Assembly (NCBI GenBank): GCA_022710975.1
Contig: JAKLGA010000003.1
Location: forward strand, 310,001 to 374,000
Length of the DNA: 64,000 nucleotides
Origin: Myxococcota bacterium
GTDB taxonomy: Bacteria; Myxococcota; B64-G9
Direction of reading: 5' to 3'
Position numbers and translations under genes: made by a program. The notes below the pieces were generated by a model. That model did no database searches. It was given only the letters and a program-made list of their open reading frames with translations, and had not been told where the DNA came from. This document shows, piece after piece, positions 58,008 to 64,000 of this stretch (position 1 is the first letter of the stretch; each line of letters starts with the position of its first letter).

Positions 58008-58504
58008 GGCCGGGCCTCCCTGGCCTGGCGGACCGCCGGGTCGAGGTCCAGGAACGGTCCGGGCCGCCGGGGGGAGATGATGAGCCGCACGCCCCGCTCG
58101 CGCTCCACCGCCAGGGCGTGACCCGGGTCGGAGCAGAACACGGAGCCCAGCGCCGAGAGCGCCCGGAGGGCCGAGACCGGCCGCACCGCGCGGATCCGGC
58201 TCCTGGGGACGCGCAGCCTGTAGATCGCGCCGTGGATGACCAGCGCCTCCGCGTCCAGGGTGTACTTGCGCGGCAGCATCAGCACCAGGATCAGGGCCGG
58301 CAGCCCGAGCAGCACGACCCACACGGTCTGGTAGGGCAGGGGGCCGAGGGTGCGTCCGAACCACACCACCAGGGCGGGCGGCAGCAGGAACCCCACGAAC
58401 AGCAGCCAGACCGAGGCGCTCGTGCGGGGCACGTCCTCGAGGGGCGCATCCAGCGTGGGTGCTACCTGGGGAGCGTTTGCTTCAGGAGTGGGCGCTGTTC
58501 CCAT
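58004..58504 (-). CDS. Two-helix membrane protein with PH-like domain
   Basis: 166 aa; ATG 58504 chosen for AGGGGGTG upstream. Two adjacent hydrophobic helices (ASVWLLFVGFLLPPALVVWF and VWVVLLGLPALILVLML) are followed by a ~80-residue segment (KYTLDAEALVIHGAIYRLRVPRSRIRAVRPV) with the beta pattern of bacterial PH/YdbT-like domains. Likely an inner-membrane protein with a cytoplasmic PH domain. It is translationally coupled to the MEMO-family gene, suggesting a joint role at the membrane. Function unknown. Confidence 0.78.
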   Translation of the reverse strand: MGTAPTPEANAPQVAPTLDAPLEDVPRTSASVWLLFVGFLLPPALVVWFGRTLGPLPYQTVWVVLLGLPALILVLMLPRKYTLDAEALVIHGAIYRLRVPRSRIRAVRPVSALRALSALGSVFCSDPGHALAVERERGVRLIISPRRPGPFLDLDPAVRQAREARP

Positions 58505-58844
58505 TTGGAACACCCCCTGTGAAGGCAGGGAAACCCGCGGGCCGCGGCTCCGCCTCGGGCCCGTTTCTCGTATCCTCCGGCACTGTAAAGCAATTTCAAC
58601 GGAAGTCAAGCGGACCCGCAGGTTCGACCAGGATCGAGATGTCACGCTCGGCACGCCTCCTGCGTCATGGTTCCCCCCGGGGACCTCGGGCCCTTCTGGC
58701 ACCATCCGCATGATTTCTTGGGAGAAAATCAGTTTCCCGCCGGGTTGGCACAACCCGTGCTAGTTGCCATGGCCGCTGGAACCAAGGATCCGGGAATTCC
58801 CAACGGCGGCCCGTGAGGCGCGGGCCGATCAGGAGGCGTGTGCC
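58505..58844. other. Divergent intergenic region (340 nt)
   Basis: No gene is visible. The stretch is less GC-rich around 58580-58620 and 58705-58740 (e.g. GTAAAGCAATTTCAACGG, ATTTCTTGGGAGAAAATCAG). It holds the -24/-12 promoter annotated at 58745-58760; the AT-richer stretches upstream are where enhancer sites would be expected. Confidence 0.5.
58745..58760 (+). promoter_or_regulatory. Sigma-54-type -24/-12 promoter
   Basis: TTGGCACAACCCGTGC has the -24 GG (58747-58748) and -12 GC (58759-58760) with exactly ten nucleotides between, and matches TGGCAC at the -24 element. The predicted start is ~58772, 73 nt before the Cys-rich lipoprotein ATG. The element also contains a CGGGTT/AACCCG dyad. 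Confidence 0.55.
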
Positions 58845-60128
58845 ATGAAGAACTCGTCTGCCCGCGCGGCGCTCTTGGTCCTGACCCTCGGCCTGGCGCT
58901 CGGCCTGGCCGGCTGCCCCTTCTGCCTGTCGGAGGACTGCTACGAGTGCTACGACGACTGCTGCGGTGACGACTGCTTCTACGACGACTGCTACAGCTTC
59001 TACTGCGACGCGAGCGCCTGCTACGAGTGCGATTGCACGAGCTGCTGGCAGGTCTACACCCTGTACCCGTCCTGCGGCTACGACAGCGACTGCTTCTCCG
59101 GCGAGCGCTGCCTGAACGGAAGCTGCGTGGCCGACGGCGTCTGCGACCAGGCCTTCTGCGATTCGTTCGGCTGCTACGAGTGCGACTGCGCGGGCTGCTG
59201 GAGCGTGCCGGGCGTGGAGTGCTGGAGCGACGCCGACTGCCAGCCCGGGGCGCTGTGCCTGCAGAACGCCTGCCTGGGCGATCAGCCGCCGGACTGCCAG
59301 TCGGACGCGGACTGCCCCGCCCTGAGCCTGTGCGTGGAGGGGGCTTGCCTGGCCGTGGAGTGCCTGGCCGAGGCCGACTGCGCCGAGGGCCTCACCTGCC
59401 GCGGCGGCGCCTGCGTGCCCGCCGGCTGCGCCAGCCACGCCGACTGCGCGGACGGCGAGCAGTGCGAGCAGGGCGAGTGCCGGCCGCAGGATCCGCCCCA
59501 GACCGGCTGCCAGAGCTCCACGGAGTGCCCGGGAACCCAGGTGTGCCTGGAGGGCGCCTGCGTGCAGCTCTGCCAGCTCAACTCCGACTGCCCCGCGGAC
59601 ATGCTGTGCGAATCGCACGTGTGCGTGCCCGAGCCGGCCCACACCTGCGCGGCCTCGGCCGACTGCCCCGCCGGGCTGGTGTGCCTGGACGGCGCCTGCC
59701 GCGCGCTGTGCGGCGGGGACGCCGACTGCCCGATCGATCAGCTCTGCCAGGACTTCCTGTGCGTGGACCGGCCGCAGCCCGAGCCCGAGTGCCTGCACGA
59801 CGCCGAGTGCCCCGCGGGGAACCTGTGCGTGGACGCGCGCTGCCGGCCACTGTGCCAGACGGACGCCGACTGCGGCGCGGGCTGGTTCTGCGAGTGCGGC
59901 GTGTGCCGTGAGCTGGCCGAGATCCCGCCCGAGTGCCGCTTCAACACCGACTGCCCGGCCGGCCAGGAGTGCGTGGACGGCCAGTGCCGCCTGCCGTGCT
60001 GCGAGGACGCGGACTGCGCCGCGGGCGAGGTGTGCCTGAACGGCTTCTGCGACGATCCCCTGGCCTGCGCCTGCGACGTGGACTGCCCGGCGGACCAGCG
60101 CTGCGTCGAGGCGCGCTGCGCCCAGTGA
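58845..60128 (+). CDS. Cys-rich lipoprotein (EB/Dickkopf-like repeats)
   Basis: 427 aa; ATG 58845 chosen for AGGAGG upstream. Signal with lipobox ..LALGLAGC (Cys24). Residues ~25-110 are extremely Cys/Tyr/Asp-rich (CYECYDDCCGDDCFYDDCYS). Then about a dozen units of the form C..DADCP.G..C..GAC (~35 residues each) run to the end, similar to EB-module or Dickkopf-N-type disulfide repeats found in myxobacterial lipoproteins. No enzyme motif. It is outer-envelope, presumably disulfide-stabilised, with a binding role. Preceded by a sigma-54-type promoter and closed by a strong terminator, so it is a single-gene unit. Confidence 0.85.
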   Translation: MKNSSARAALLVLTLGLALGLAGCPFCLSEDCYECYDDCCGDDCFYDDCYSFYCDASACYECDCTSCWQVYTLYPSCGYDSDCFSGERCLNGSCVADGVCDQAFCDSFGCYECDCAGCWSVPGVECWSDADCQPGALCLQNACLGDQPPDCQSDADCPALSLCVEGACLAVECLAEADCAEGLTCRGGACVPAGCASHADCADGEQCEQGECRPQDPPQTGCQSSTECPGTQVCLEGACVQLCQLNSDCPADMLCESHVCVPEPAHTCAASADCPAGLVCLDGACRALCGGDADCPIDQLCQDFLCVDRPQPEPECLHDAECPAGNLCVDARCRPLCQTDADCGAGWFCECGVCRELAEIPPECRFNTDCPAGQECVDGQCRLPCCEDADCAAGEVCLNGFCDDPLACACDVDCPADQRCVEARCAQ

Positions 60129-60150
60129 GCACCTGACCGGGCTGCCCGTG

Positions 60151-60186
60151 CCGCCCCGGGGCGCCTGCGCCGGGGCGGTTTCTTTT
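60151..60186 (+). terminator. Intrinsic terminator after the Cys-rich lipoprotein
   Basis: CCGCCCCGG (60151-60159) pairs with CCGGGGCGG (60170-60178), followed directly by TTTCTTTT. Perfect 9-bp GC stem plus T tract, 22 nt after the stop. Confidence 0.9.
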
Positions 60187-60197
60187 GGGGCGTTTGC

Positions 60198-60227
60198 TTG
60201 TGGCGGTCGAGGCGCTTGCACTACAAT
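60198..60227 (+). promoter_or_regulatory. Putative sigma-70 promoter for the 60260 gene
   Basis: TTGTGG (60198-60203), an 18-nt spacer and TACAAT (60222-60227), a good -10. Predicted start ~60234, followed by GGGAGG and ATG at 60260. Confidence 0.6.
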
Positions 60228-60259
60228 GCAGGCCGTACGCTCTGATCCCGGGAGGTCCC

Positions 60260-61435
60260 ATGCGCGCGCTCGTCCCGCTGCTCGCCTGCCTGGGTGCCCT
60301 GGCGGCCTCGCCCGCGCGGGCGCAGCCGGTGGCCCCGGGCGAGCGCGTGTCCATCGCGGTCATGGAGTTCGTCAGCAAGGGCGGCCTGGACGCGGGGCGC
60401 ATGGATGCGCTGACGGACATGCTGGCCAACTCCATGCGCCAGGTGGGCGACCTCAAGGTCGTGGGGAAGTCCGACATCGGCGCGGTGCTGTCGCTCGAGG
60501 AGAACAGGAAGCTGCTCGGGTGCGACGACGAGTCCTGCATGGCCGAGCTGGGCGGGGCGCTGGGCGTCCAGTACCTGGTGTCCGGCAACCTGAGCCTGTT
60601 CGGCCAGACCTACCTGCTCAACCTGAAGCTGCTCGACGTGCGCAAGGTGGAGATCGTGCGCGGGGTCTCGCGCAGCATCGTCGGGGCCGAGGACGCCCTG
60701 GTGGCCGCGCTGCCCGAGGCGGCCCGGGAGCTGGTGCAGGGGCTGGCCGGGCCAGGCCAGGGGCACGCCTCGGTGGACACCCCCGAGGCCGAACCCGAGG
60801 GCTTCTTCGTGGCCCCGGGCCACCGCAAGGGCCGCATGCCGCTGTTCCTGGGCGTGGGCCTGGGCCTGCACACCCCGGCCTACACCCGGGGCGAGGTGGC
60901 TGACGATCTGCAAACCCGCGCCGACAAGGTGAGCGGGCTGATCGACGACGTGAACCTGACCGCGCGGCTGCAGCTCTCGCTCGGCTACGACTTCCTCGAC
61001 TGGCTGACCCTGTCGGCCGTGGTGGGCGCGGACCTCGGCGGCCACGTCGAGTCGAACACCGAGCGCAAGGTCGCCCTGGCGGAGTTCGGGCTGCAGCTGC
61101 TGGGCTCCTTCAACCAGGACTCCTGGCTCCAGCCGGTGGCCTACCTCGGCCTGGGCCTGGTGCTGCTGTACGACAAGCACGGCTCGCTGGCCACGCCCGA
61201 CGACAGCGTGGAGGGCAAGGGCATCGTGGCCAGCCTGGGGGTGGGCGCCAACCTGTACGTCACCTCGCGCTGGATCCTGGGGCTGCGGCTGGGGGGGCGG
61301 GTGAACGGCTACGTGAACCTGGGCTACGATCCGGTCGAGGAAAACGGGATCAACCTCGGCTACCTGAGGCTCAACGGGCTGCAGGCCTGGAACATCGCGG
61401 TCGAGGCCAACGTGGCCGTCGGCTACGAGTTCTGA
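60260..61435 (+). CDS. Outer-membrane protein with CsgG/TolB-like N-domain and beta-barrel C-domain
   Basis: 391 aa; ATG 60260 chosen for GGGAGG and a signal peptide (MRALVPLLACLGALAASPARA). Residues ~28-150 match the CsgG/TolB-N-like module: VSIAVMEFVSKGGLD, GKSDIGAVLSLEE, GCDDESCMAELGGALGVQYLVSGNLS. The C-terminal ~200 residues (GVGLGLHTPAYTRGE.., LGYDFLDWLTLSAVVGADLGG, ..AVEANVAVGYEF) alternate polar and aromatic residues and end in Phe, as outer-membrane barrels do. The CxDxSC motif is shared with the S41 protease's N-domain. Possibly a sensor or assembly factor linking periplasm and outer membrane. Confidence 0.83.
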   Translation: MRALVPLLACLGALAASPARAQPVAPGERVSIAVMEFVSKGGLDAGRMDALTDMLANSMRQVGDLKVVGKSDIGAVLSLEENRKLLGCDDESCMAELGGALGVQYLVSGNLSLFGQTYLLNLKLLDVRKVEIVRGVSRSIVGAEDALVAALPEAARELVQGLAGPGQGHASVDTPEAEPEGFFVAPGHRKGRMPLFLGVGLGLHTPAYTRGEVADDLQTRADKVSGLIDDVNLTARLQLSLGYDFLDWLTLSAVVGADLGGHVESNTERKVALAEFGLQLLGSFNQDSWLQPVAYLGLGLVLLYDKHGSLATPDDSVEGKGIVASLGVGANLYVTSRWILGLRLGGRVNGYVNLGYDPVEENGINLGYLRLNGLQAWNIAVEANVAVGYEF

Positions 61436-61440
61436 GCGCG

Positions 61441-61489
61441 GGCCTGGCCAGCGGCAGCGAGCTCCTGGATCAGGCCTGGCCAGCGGCAG
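61441..61489. repeat. 17-bp direct repeat
   Basis: GGCCTGGCCAGCGGCAG occurs at 61441-61457 and again at 61473-61489, 32 nt apart, in the gap after the outer-membrane protein gene. Confidence 0.8.
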
Positions 61490-61522
61490 ATGAGCGCAAG
61501 GAGTCCGGGAGCGAGCGAGCGA

Positions 61523-61540
61523 GGCGTGCGTCCGCACGCC
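61523..61540. terminator. Hairpin between convergent genes
   Basis: GGCGTGCG-TC-CGCACGCC, an 8-bp perfect stem in the 159-nt gap between the 60260 gene and ssb. No T tract, but the position between convergent stops suits a bidirectional terminator. Confidence 0.4.
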
Positions 61541-61594
61541 GCAGCGATGGAGCGATCCGGGCGACGCAGCGGGCGCTGCCGATGACCAGGCCTG

Positions 61595-62089
61595 CTAGAA
61601 GGGCACGTCGTCGTCGGAGATCGGGGGCGGAGCGCCAGGATCGTAGCCGCCGTCCGCGCCGCCGTCCGGCGGGCCGAAGTCGTCCCCGCCCCCACCCTGG
61701 GGCTTGCCGCCGCCCTGGGGCTTGCCGCCGCCACCGCCGCCCTGGCCCCGGCCGCCGCCGCCGCCGATGAACTGGACCGTCTGGGCCACGATCTCGGTGG
61801 TGTAGTGCTTCTGGCCTTCCTTGTCGTCCCAGGTGCGGGTCTGGATGCGGCCCTCGACGTACACCGTGCGACCCTTGGCCAGGTAGTCCCGGCAGTTCTC
61901 CGCCAGCTTGCCGAAGGTCACCACCCGGTGCCACTCGGTGCGCTCCTGGGCCTGGCCCGAGCGGTCGTTGAAGCGCTCGTTGGTGGCCAGGCGGAAGTTC
62001 GTGATGGCCCCGCCGCTCTGGCCGTAGCGGGTCTCCGGGTCCGCGCCCAGGTTGCCGAGCAAGATCACCTTGTTCACGCTGGCCGCCAT
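61595..62089 (-). CDS. ssb: Single-stranded DNA-binding protein
   Basis: 164 aa; ATG 62089 chosen for GAGGAGGTG upstream. OB-fold signature: [74 protein letters not shown]. Gly-rich linker (~residues 112-145) and the acidic tip DDDVPF that recruits replication and repair partners. It binds single-stranded DNA as a tetramer in replication, recombination and repair. Standalone gene, leftward, divergent from the propeller/transglutaminase gene. Confidence 0.96.
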   Translation of the reverse strand: MAASVNKVILLGNLGADPETRYGQSGGAITNFRLATNERFNDRSGQAQERTEWHRVVTFGKLAENCRDYLAKGRTVYVEGRIQTRTWDDKEGQKHYTTEIVAQTVQFIGGGGGRGQGGGGGGKPQGGGKPQGGGGDDFGPPDGGADGGYDPGAPPPISDDDVPF

Positions 62090-62221
62090 GCGGCACCTCC
62101 TCGAAAAATGCCTTCGCAGGACACCACGCGCCCCGCTCGGAGTCAAGCGGGCCGCGTTGCCCGCGCCGACGACAGGATGCTACCATCCCGGCCTGACACG
62201 CCCCAACCGGAGGATGCCCGC

Positions 62222-63892
62222 ATGCGATTCACGCCCGCCCTGGTGCTGCTCGCGCTGTCGCTCGCCGCCGGGACCGCCGCGGCCCGGCCCGGCGAGGTGC
62301 AGCGGAGCCTGCCCGCCCCGGTCCCCACCGCCACCGGCCTGGCCTGGGACGGCGCGCGGCTGTGGCTCGCGGACCACGGGCTCGACGAGCTGGTGGCCGT
62401 GGATCCGGCCACGGGCCAGGCGGCCGCGCGCTGGAAGAGCCCCGGCCACCGGCCGGCGGGGCTGGCCTTCGACGGGCAGGAGCTGTGGTGCGCGGACGTG
62501 CTGGCCGCCCGGCTCTTCCGCCTGCGGCCCTCCGACGGGCTGGTGACCCGCAGCATCCCCGCCCCGGTCAAGGTGCCGCGGGCGCTGGCCTTCGACGGCC
62601 GGGCCCTGTGGGTCGCGGACGAGCAGACCCGCGCCATCCACCGGGTGGATCCCGAGGACGGCACCACGCTGCACGAGCTGCCCTTCCCCTCCCGCAGCGT
62701 GGACGCGCTGGCCTGGGACGGGCGCTACCTGTGGGTGGCGGACCGGCTGCTCGACCGCCTGCTGGCCCTCGAGCCCGCGCGGGGCGAGGTGGTGGTCAGC
62801 CTGCCCGCGCCCGGGCCGCACGTGACCGGGCTGGCCTTCGACGGCCCGCGCCTGTGGACGGTGGACTACCAGACCGACCGGCTGAGCCTGCTCGACCGGG
62901 ACGCGGACGGGCTGCTGCCGGAGGGCGCGCCGCGCGAGGCCCGCGTGCGCTTCACCCACGAGGTGCGCAACCTGGGGCCCGATCCCCTGCCCGAGGTGCT
63001 CATCCACCTGGCGCTGCCCCGCGGCCGCGAGACCCAGGAGCTCCTGGAGGACGTGCGCGTGGAGCCCGCGCCCTTCGCCACGGAGACCGACGAGTGGGGC
63101 CAGGCGGTGGCCCGGCTGCGCTGGGAGGGCGTGCCGCCGGCGGGCGCCGTCCGGGCCGTGCTCACCGCCCGCCTGCGGGCCCGGGCCGTGCGCCATGTGG
63201 TGTGGCCGGAGAAGGTGCAGGGCCTGCGGCAGATCCCGGCGGACATCCGCCGGCGCTACCTGGGCGACGCCCCCAAGCTGGATCTCGGGCACCCCTACCT
63301 CGTGGCGGCCGCGCGGGAGGCGGTCGGCCAGGAGAAGAACCCCTACTGGATCGCCCGCGGCATCTACCGGCTCATCCACGCGCGCATGCGCTACGAGCTG
63401 GTGGGCGGCTGGGACGCGGCGGCCAAGGTGCTCGAGCGCGGCACGGGCTCGTGCTCGGAGTACGCCTTCGTGTTCATCGCCCTGTGCCGGGCCGCGGGCC
63501 TGCCGGCCCGCTGGGTGGGCTCGCTGGTGGTGCGCCAGGACGACGCCTCGTACGACGACGTGTACCACCGCTGGGTGGAGGTGTACCTGCCGCCCTACGG
63601 CTGGGTGCCGGTCGACCCCTCGCGCGGCGACAAGCCCACCCAGGCCGAGCGAGCGGACGGCTTCGGCTTCGTGGAGAAGGACTTCCTGATCACCACCGAG
63701 GCCGGGGGCGGCTCGCGCCTGCTGGGCTGGGACTACAACGCGCACGCCACCTGGACCTGCCGCGGCCGCTGCCGGGTCGAGGAGGAGGGCATCGCCGAGT
63801 GGACGCCCGCGGGCGACGGGCTGGAGTCCGGCCGCGGCCTGCCGGCCGCCCCGGCCAGGGACGCGGCCGCGGGCGGCGGCTGCGTCCCCTGA
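62222..63892 (+). CDS. Exported beta-propeller/transglutaminase-like protein
   Basis: 556 aa; ATG 62222 chosen for GGAGGATG upstream. Signal peptide MRFTPALVLLALSLAAGTAAA. Residues ~25-245 are Vgb/NHL-type propeller blades (TGLAWDGARLWLADHG, AGLAFDGQELWCADVL, RALAFDGRALWVADEQ, DALAWDGRYLWVADRL). Residues ~245-330 are a beta-sandwich (transglutaminase N-type). The catalytic core has Cys411 (GTGSCSEYAF), His449 (YHRWVEV) and Asp465 (VPVDPS). Bacterial transglutaminase-like proteins mostly act as periplasmic peptidases or peptide cross-linkers. The fusion with a propeller suggests a targeted envelope enzyme. The 10-nt gap to the radical SAM gene implies co-transcription. Confidence 0.85.
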   Translation: MRFTPALVLLALSLAAGTAAARPGEVQRSLPAPVPTATGLAWDGARLWLADHGLDELVAVDPATGQAAARWKSPGHRPAGLAFDGQELWCADVLAARLFRLRPSDGLVTRSIPAPVKVPRALAFDGRALWVADEQTRAIHRVDPEDGTTLHELPFPSRSVDALAWDGRYLWVADRLLDRLLALEPARGEVVVSLPAPGPHVTGLAFDGPRLWTVDYQTDRLSLLDRDADGLLPEGAPREARVRFTHEVRNLGPDPLPEVLIHLALPRGRETQELLEDVRVEPAPFATETDEWGQAVARLRWEGVPPAGAVRAVLTARLRARAVRHVVWPEKVQGLRQIPADIRRRYLGDAPKLDLGHPYLVAAAREAVGQEKNPYWIARGIYRLIHARMRYELVGGWDAAAKVLERGTGSCSEYAFVFIALCRAAGLPARWVGSLVVRQDDASYDDVYHRWVEVYLPPYGWVPVDPSRGDKPTQAERADGFGFVEKDFLITTEAGGGSRLLGWDYNAHATWTCRGRCRVEEEGIAEWTPAGDGLESGRGLPAAPARDAAAGGGCVP

Positions 63893-63902
63893 GAGCGCGG
63901 GC

Positions 63903-64000
63903 GTGCGCCTCGTCGCCCAGGTCACCCCGCGCTGCCAGATCGGCTGCGCCCACTGCGCCTTCGAGGCCGGGCCCGCGTCCGCCGGGCTGCTCGCCCCCGC
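63903..64000 (+). CDS. Radical SAM protein (first 32 codons; continues past window)
   Basis: GTG 63903 begins VRLVAQVTPRCQIGCAHCAF, which contains the CxxxCxxC motif that holds the [4Fe-4S] cluster of radical SAM enzymes, here within the first 20 residues. It lies 10 nt after the propeller/transglutaminase stop, so the two are probably co-transcribed. Too short to assign a subfamily. A short lead before the Cys motif is typical of SPASM/peptide-modifying and pyruvate-formate-lyase-activase-like members, but this is only suggestive. Confidence 0.6.
   Translation, partial: MRLVAQVTPRCQIGCAHCAFEAGPASAGLLAP

Noticed and set aside
58650-58664. Second GG-N10-GC match (CGGCACGCCTCCTGC) as a sigma-54 promoter
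   Set aside because: It lacks the T before GG and the preferred -12 bases, and lies far from the gene; the element at 58745-58760 is clearly better.
57144-64000. A complete AmmeMemoRadiSam system
   Set aside because: No AMMECR1 gene is present, and the radical SAM start is 6 kb away on the other strand next to an unrelated gene.

Overview
The window is a very GC-rich chromosomal segment with tightly packed genes on both strands. The likely source is a Myxococcota or other deltaproteobacterial lineage. Three proteins end in a MYXO-CTERM-like tail (Gly/Cys motif, hydrophobic helix, Arg cluster). Metal-binding MopE-type repeats, thrombospondin type 3 repeats and Cys-rich lipoproteins are abundant, and a tandem pair resembles the myxobacterial DUF2378-type paralogues. 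No tRNA, rRNA, CRISPR array, integrase or transposase gene was seen. The host assignment is an inference from protein families.

Layout. 1-5.9 kb: two tandem, related Cys-rich/MopE surface proteins (the first cut by the window edge). 5.9-6.4 kb: a non-coding gap holding a long imperfect inverted repeat. 6.4-14.2 kb: a DUF2807 protein, a small four-Cys protein, a lipoprotein alpha-galactosidase (GH36 type), a Cys-rich beta-propeller lipoprotein, an NmrA-like NAD(P)-binding protein, and a lipoprotein with a lipin-like LNS2 phosphatase domain. 14.2-19.1 kb: a leftward four-gene BMP-type ABC importer operon with 4-nt overlaps. 19.2-25.3 kb: a trypsin-like lipoprotein and a gingipain-like (C25) protease with MopE repeats and a MYXO-CTERM. 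25.3-32.2 kb (leftward): two paralogous 179-aa proteins, a carboxypeptidase-regulatory-like lipoprotein and a 1395-aa TSP3/IPT/Kelch/MopE lipoprotein.

32.3-38.2 kb: an overlapping rightward run of an unknown exported protein, NrnA-like DHH phosphoesterase, RluA/TruC-type pseudouridine synthase, FAD oxidoreductase and acyl-CoA ligase. 38.2-42.3 kb: a small helical protein plus a membrane protein, then a large lipoprotein of unknown role. 42.3-46.8 kb: a sigma-factor-like HTH protein fused to a membrane helix, an internally duplicated WD40-like protein and an O-antigen-ligase-like protein. 46.8-52 kb (leftward): an M48 membrane metalloprotease with a zinc ribbon, urocanate hydratase, and an exported class-I glutamine-amidotransferase-like hydrolase. 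52-64 kb: an FHA protein, a DUF6485-like protein, an S41 protease with a CsgG/TolB-like front domain, PepD dipeptidase, a LolA-like protein, a MEMO-family protein and PH-like membrane protein, a Cys-rich lipoprotein behind a sigma-54-type promoter, a CsgG/TolB-like plus beta-barrel protein, SSB, a beta-propeller/transglutaminase protein, and the first codons of a radical SAM gene.

Most gene products appear to act in the envelope or outside the cell: binding divalent metals, degrading protein and glycan, and importing or using the products (BMP importer, PepD, HutU). Regulation visible in sequence includes several sigma-70-like promoters, one good -24/-12 promoter, a Crp/Fnr-like palindrome before the C25 protease, and compact terminators between convergent genes. 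No single obviously new defence or biosynthetic system stands out. The most unusual items are the LNS2 lipoprotein, the membrane-tethered sigma-like fusion, the S41 protease with a CsgG/TolB-like sensor domain, the signal-peptide-bearing C26 hydrolase overlapping hutU, the long inverted repeat, and a 146-bp near-identical block shared by two different surface-protein genes.
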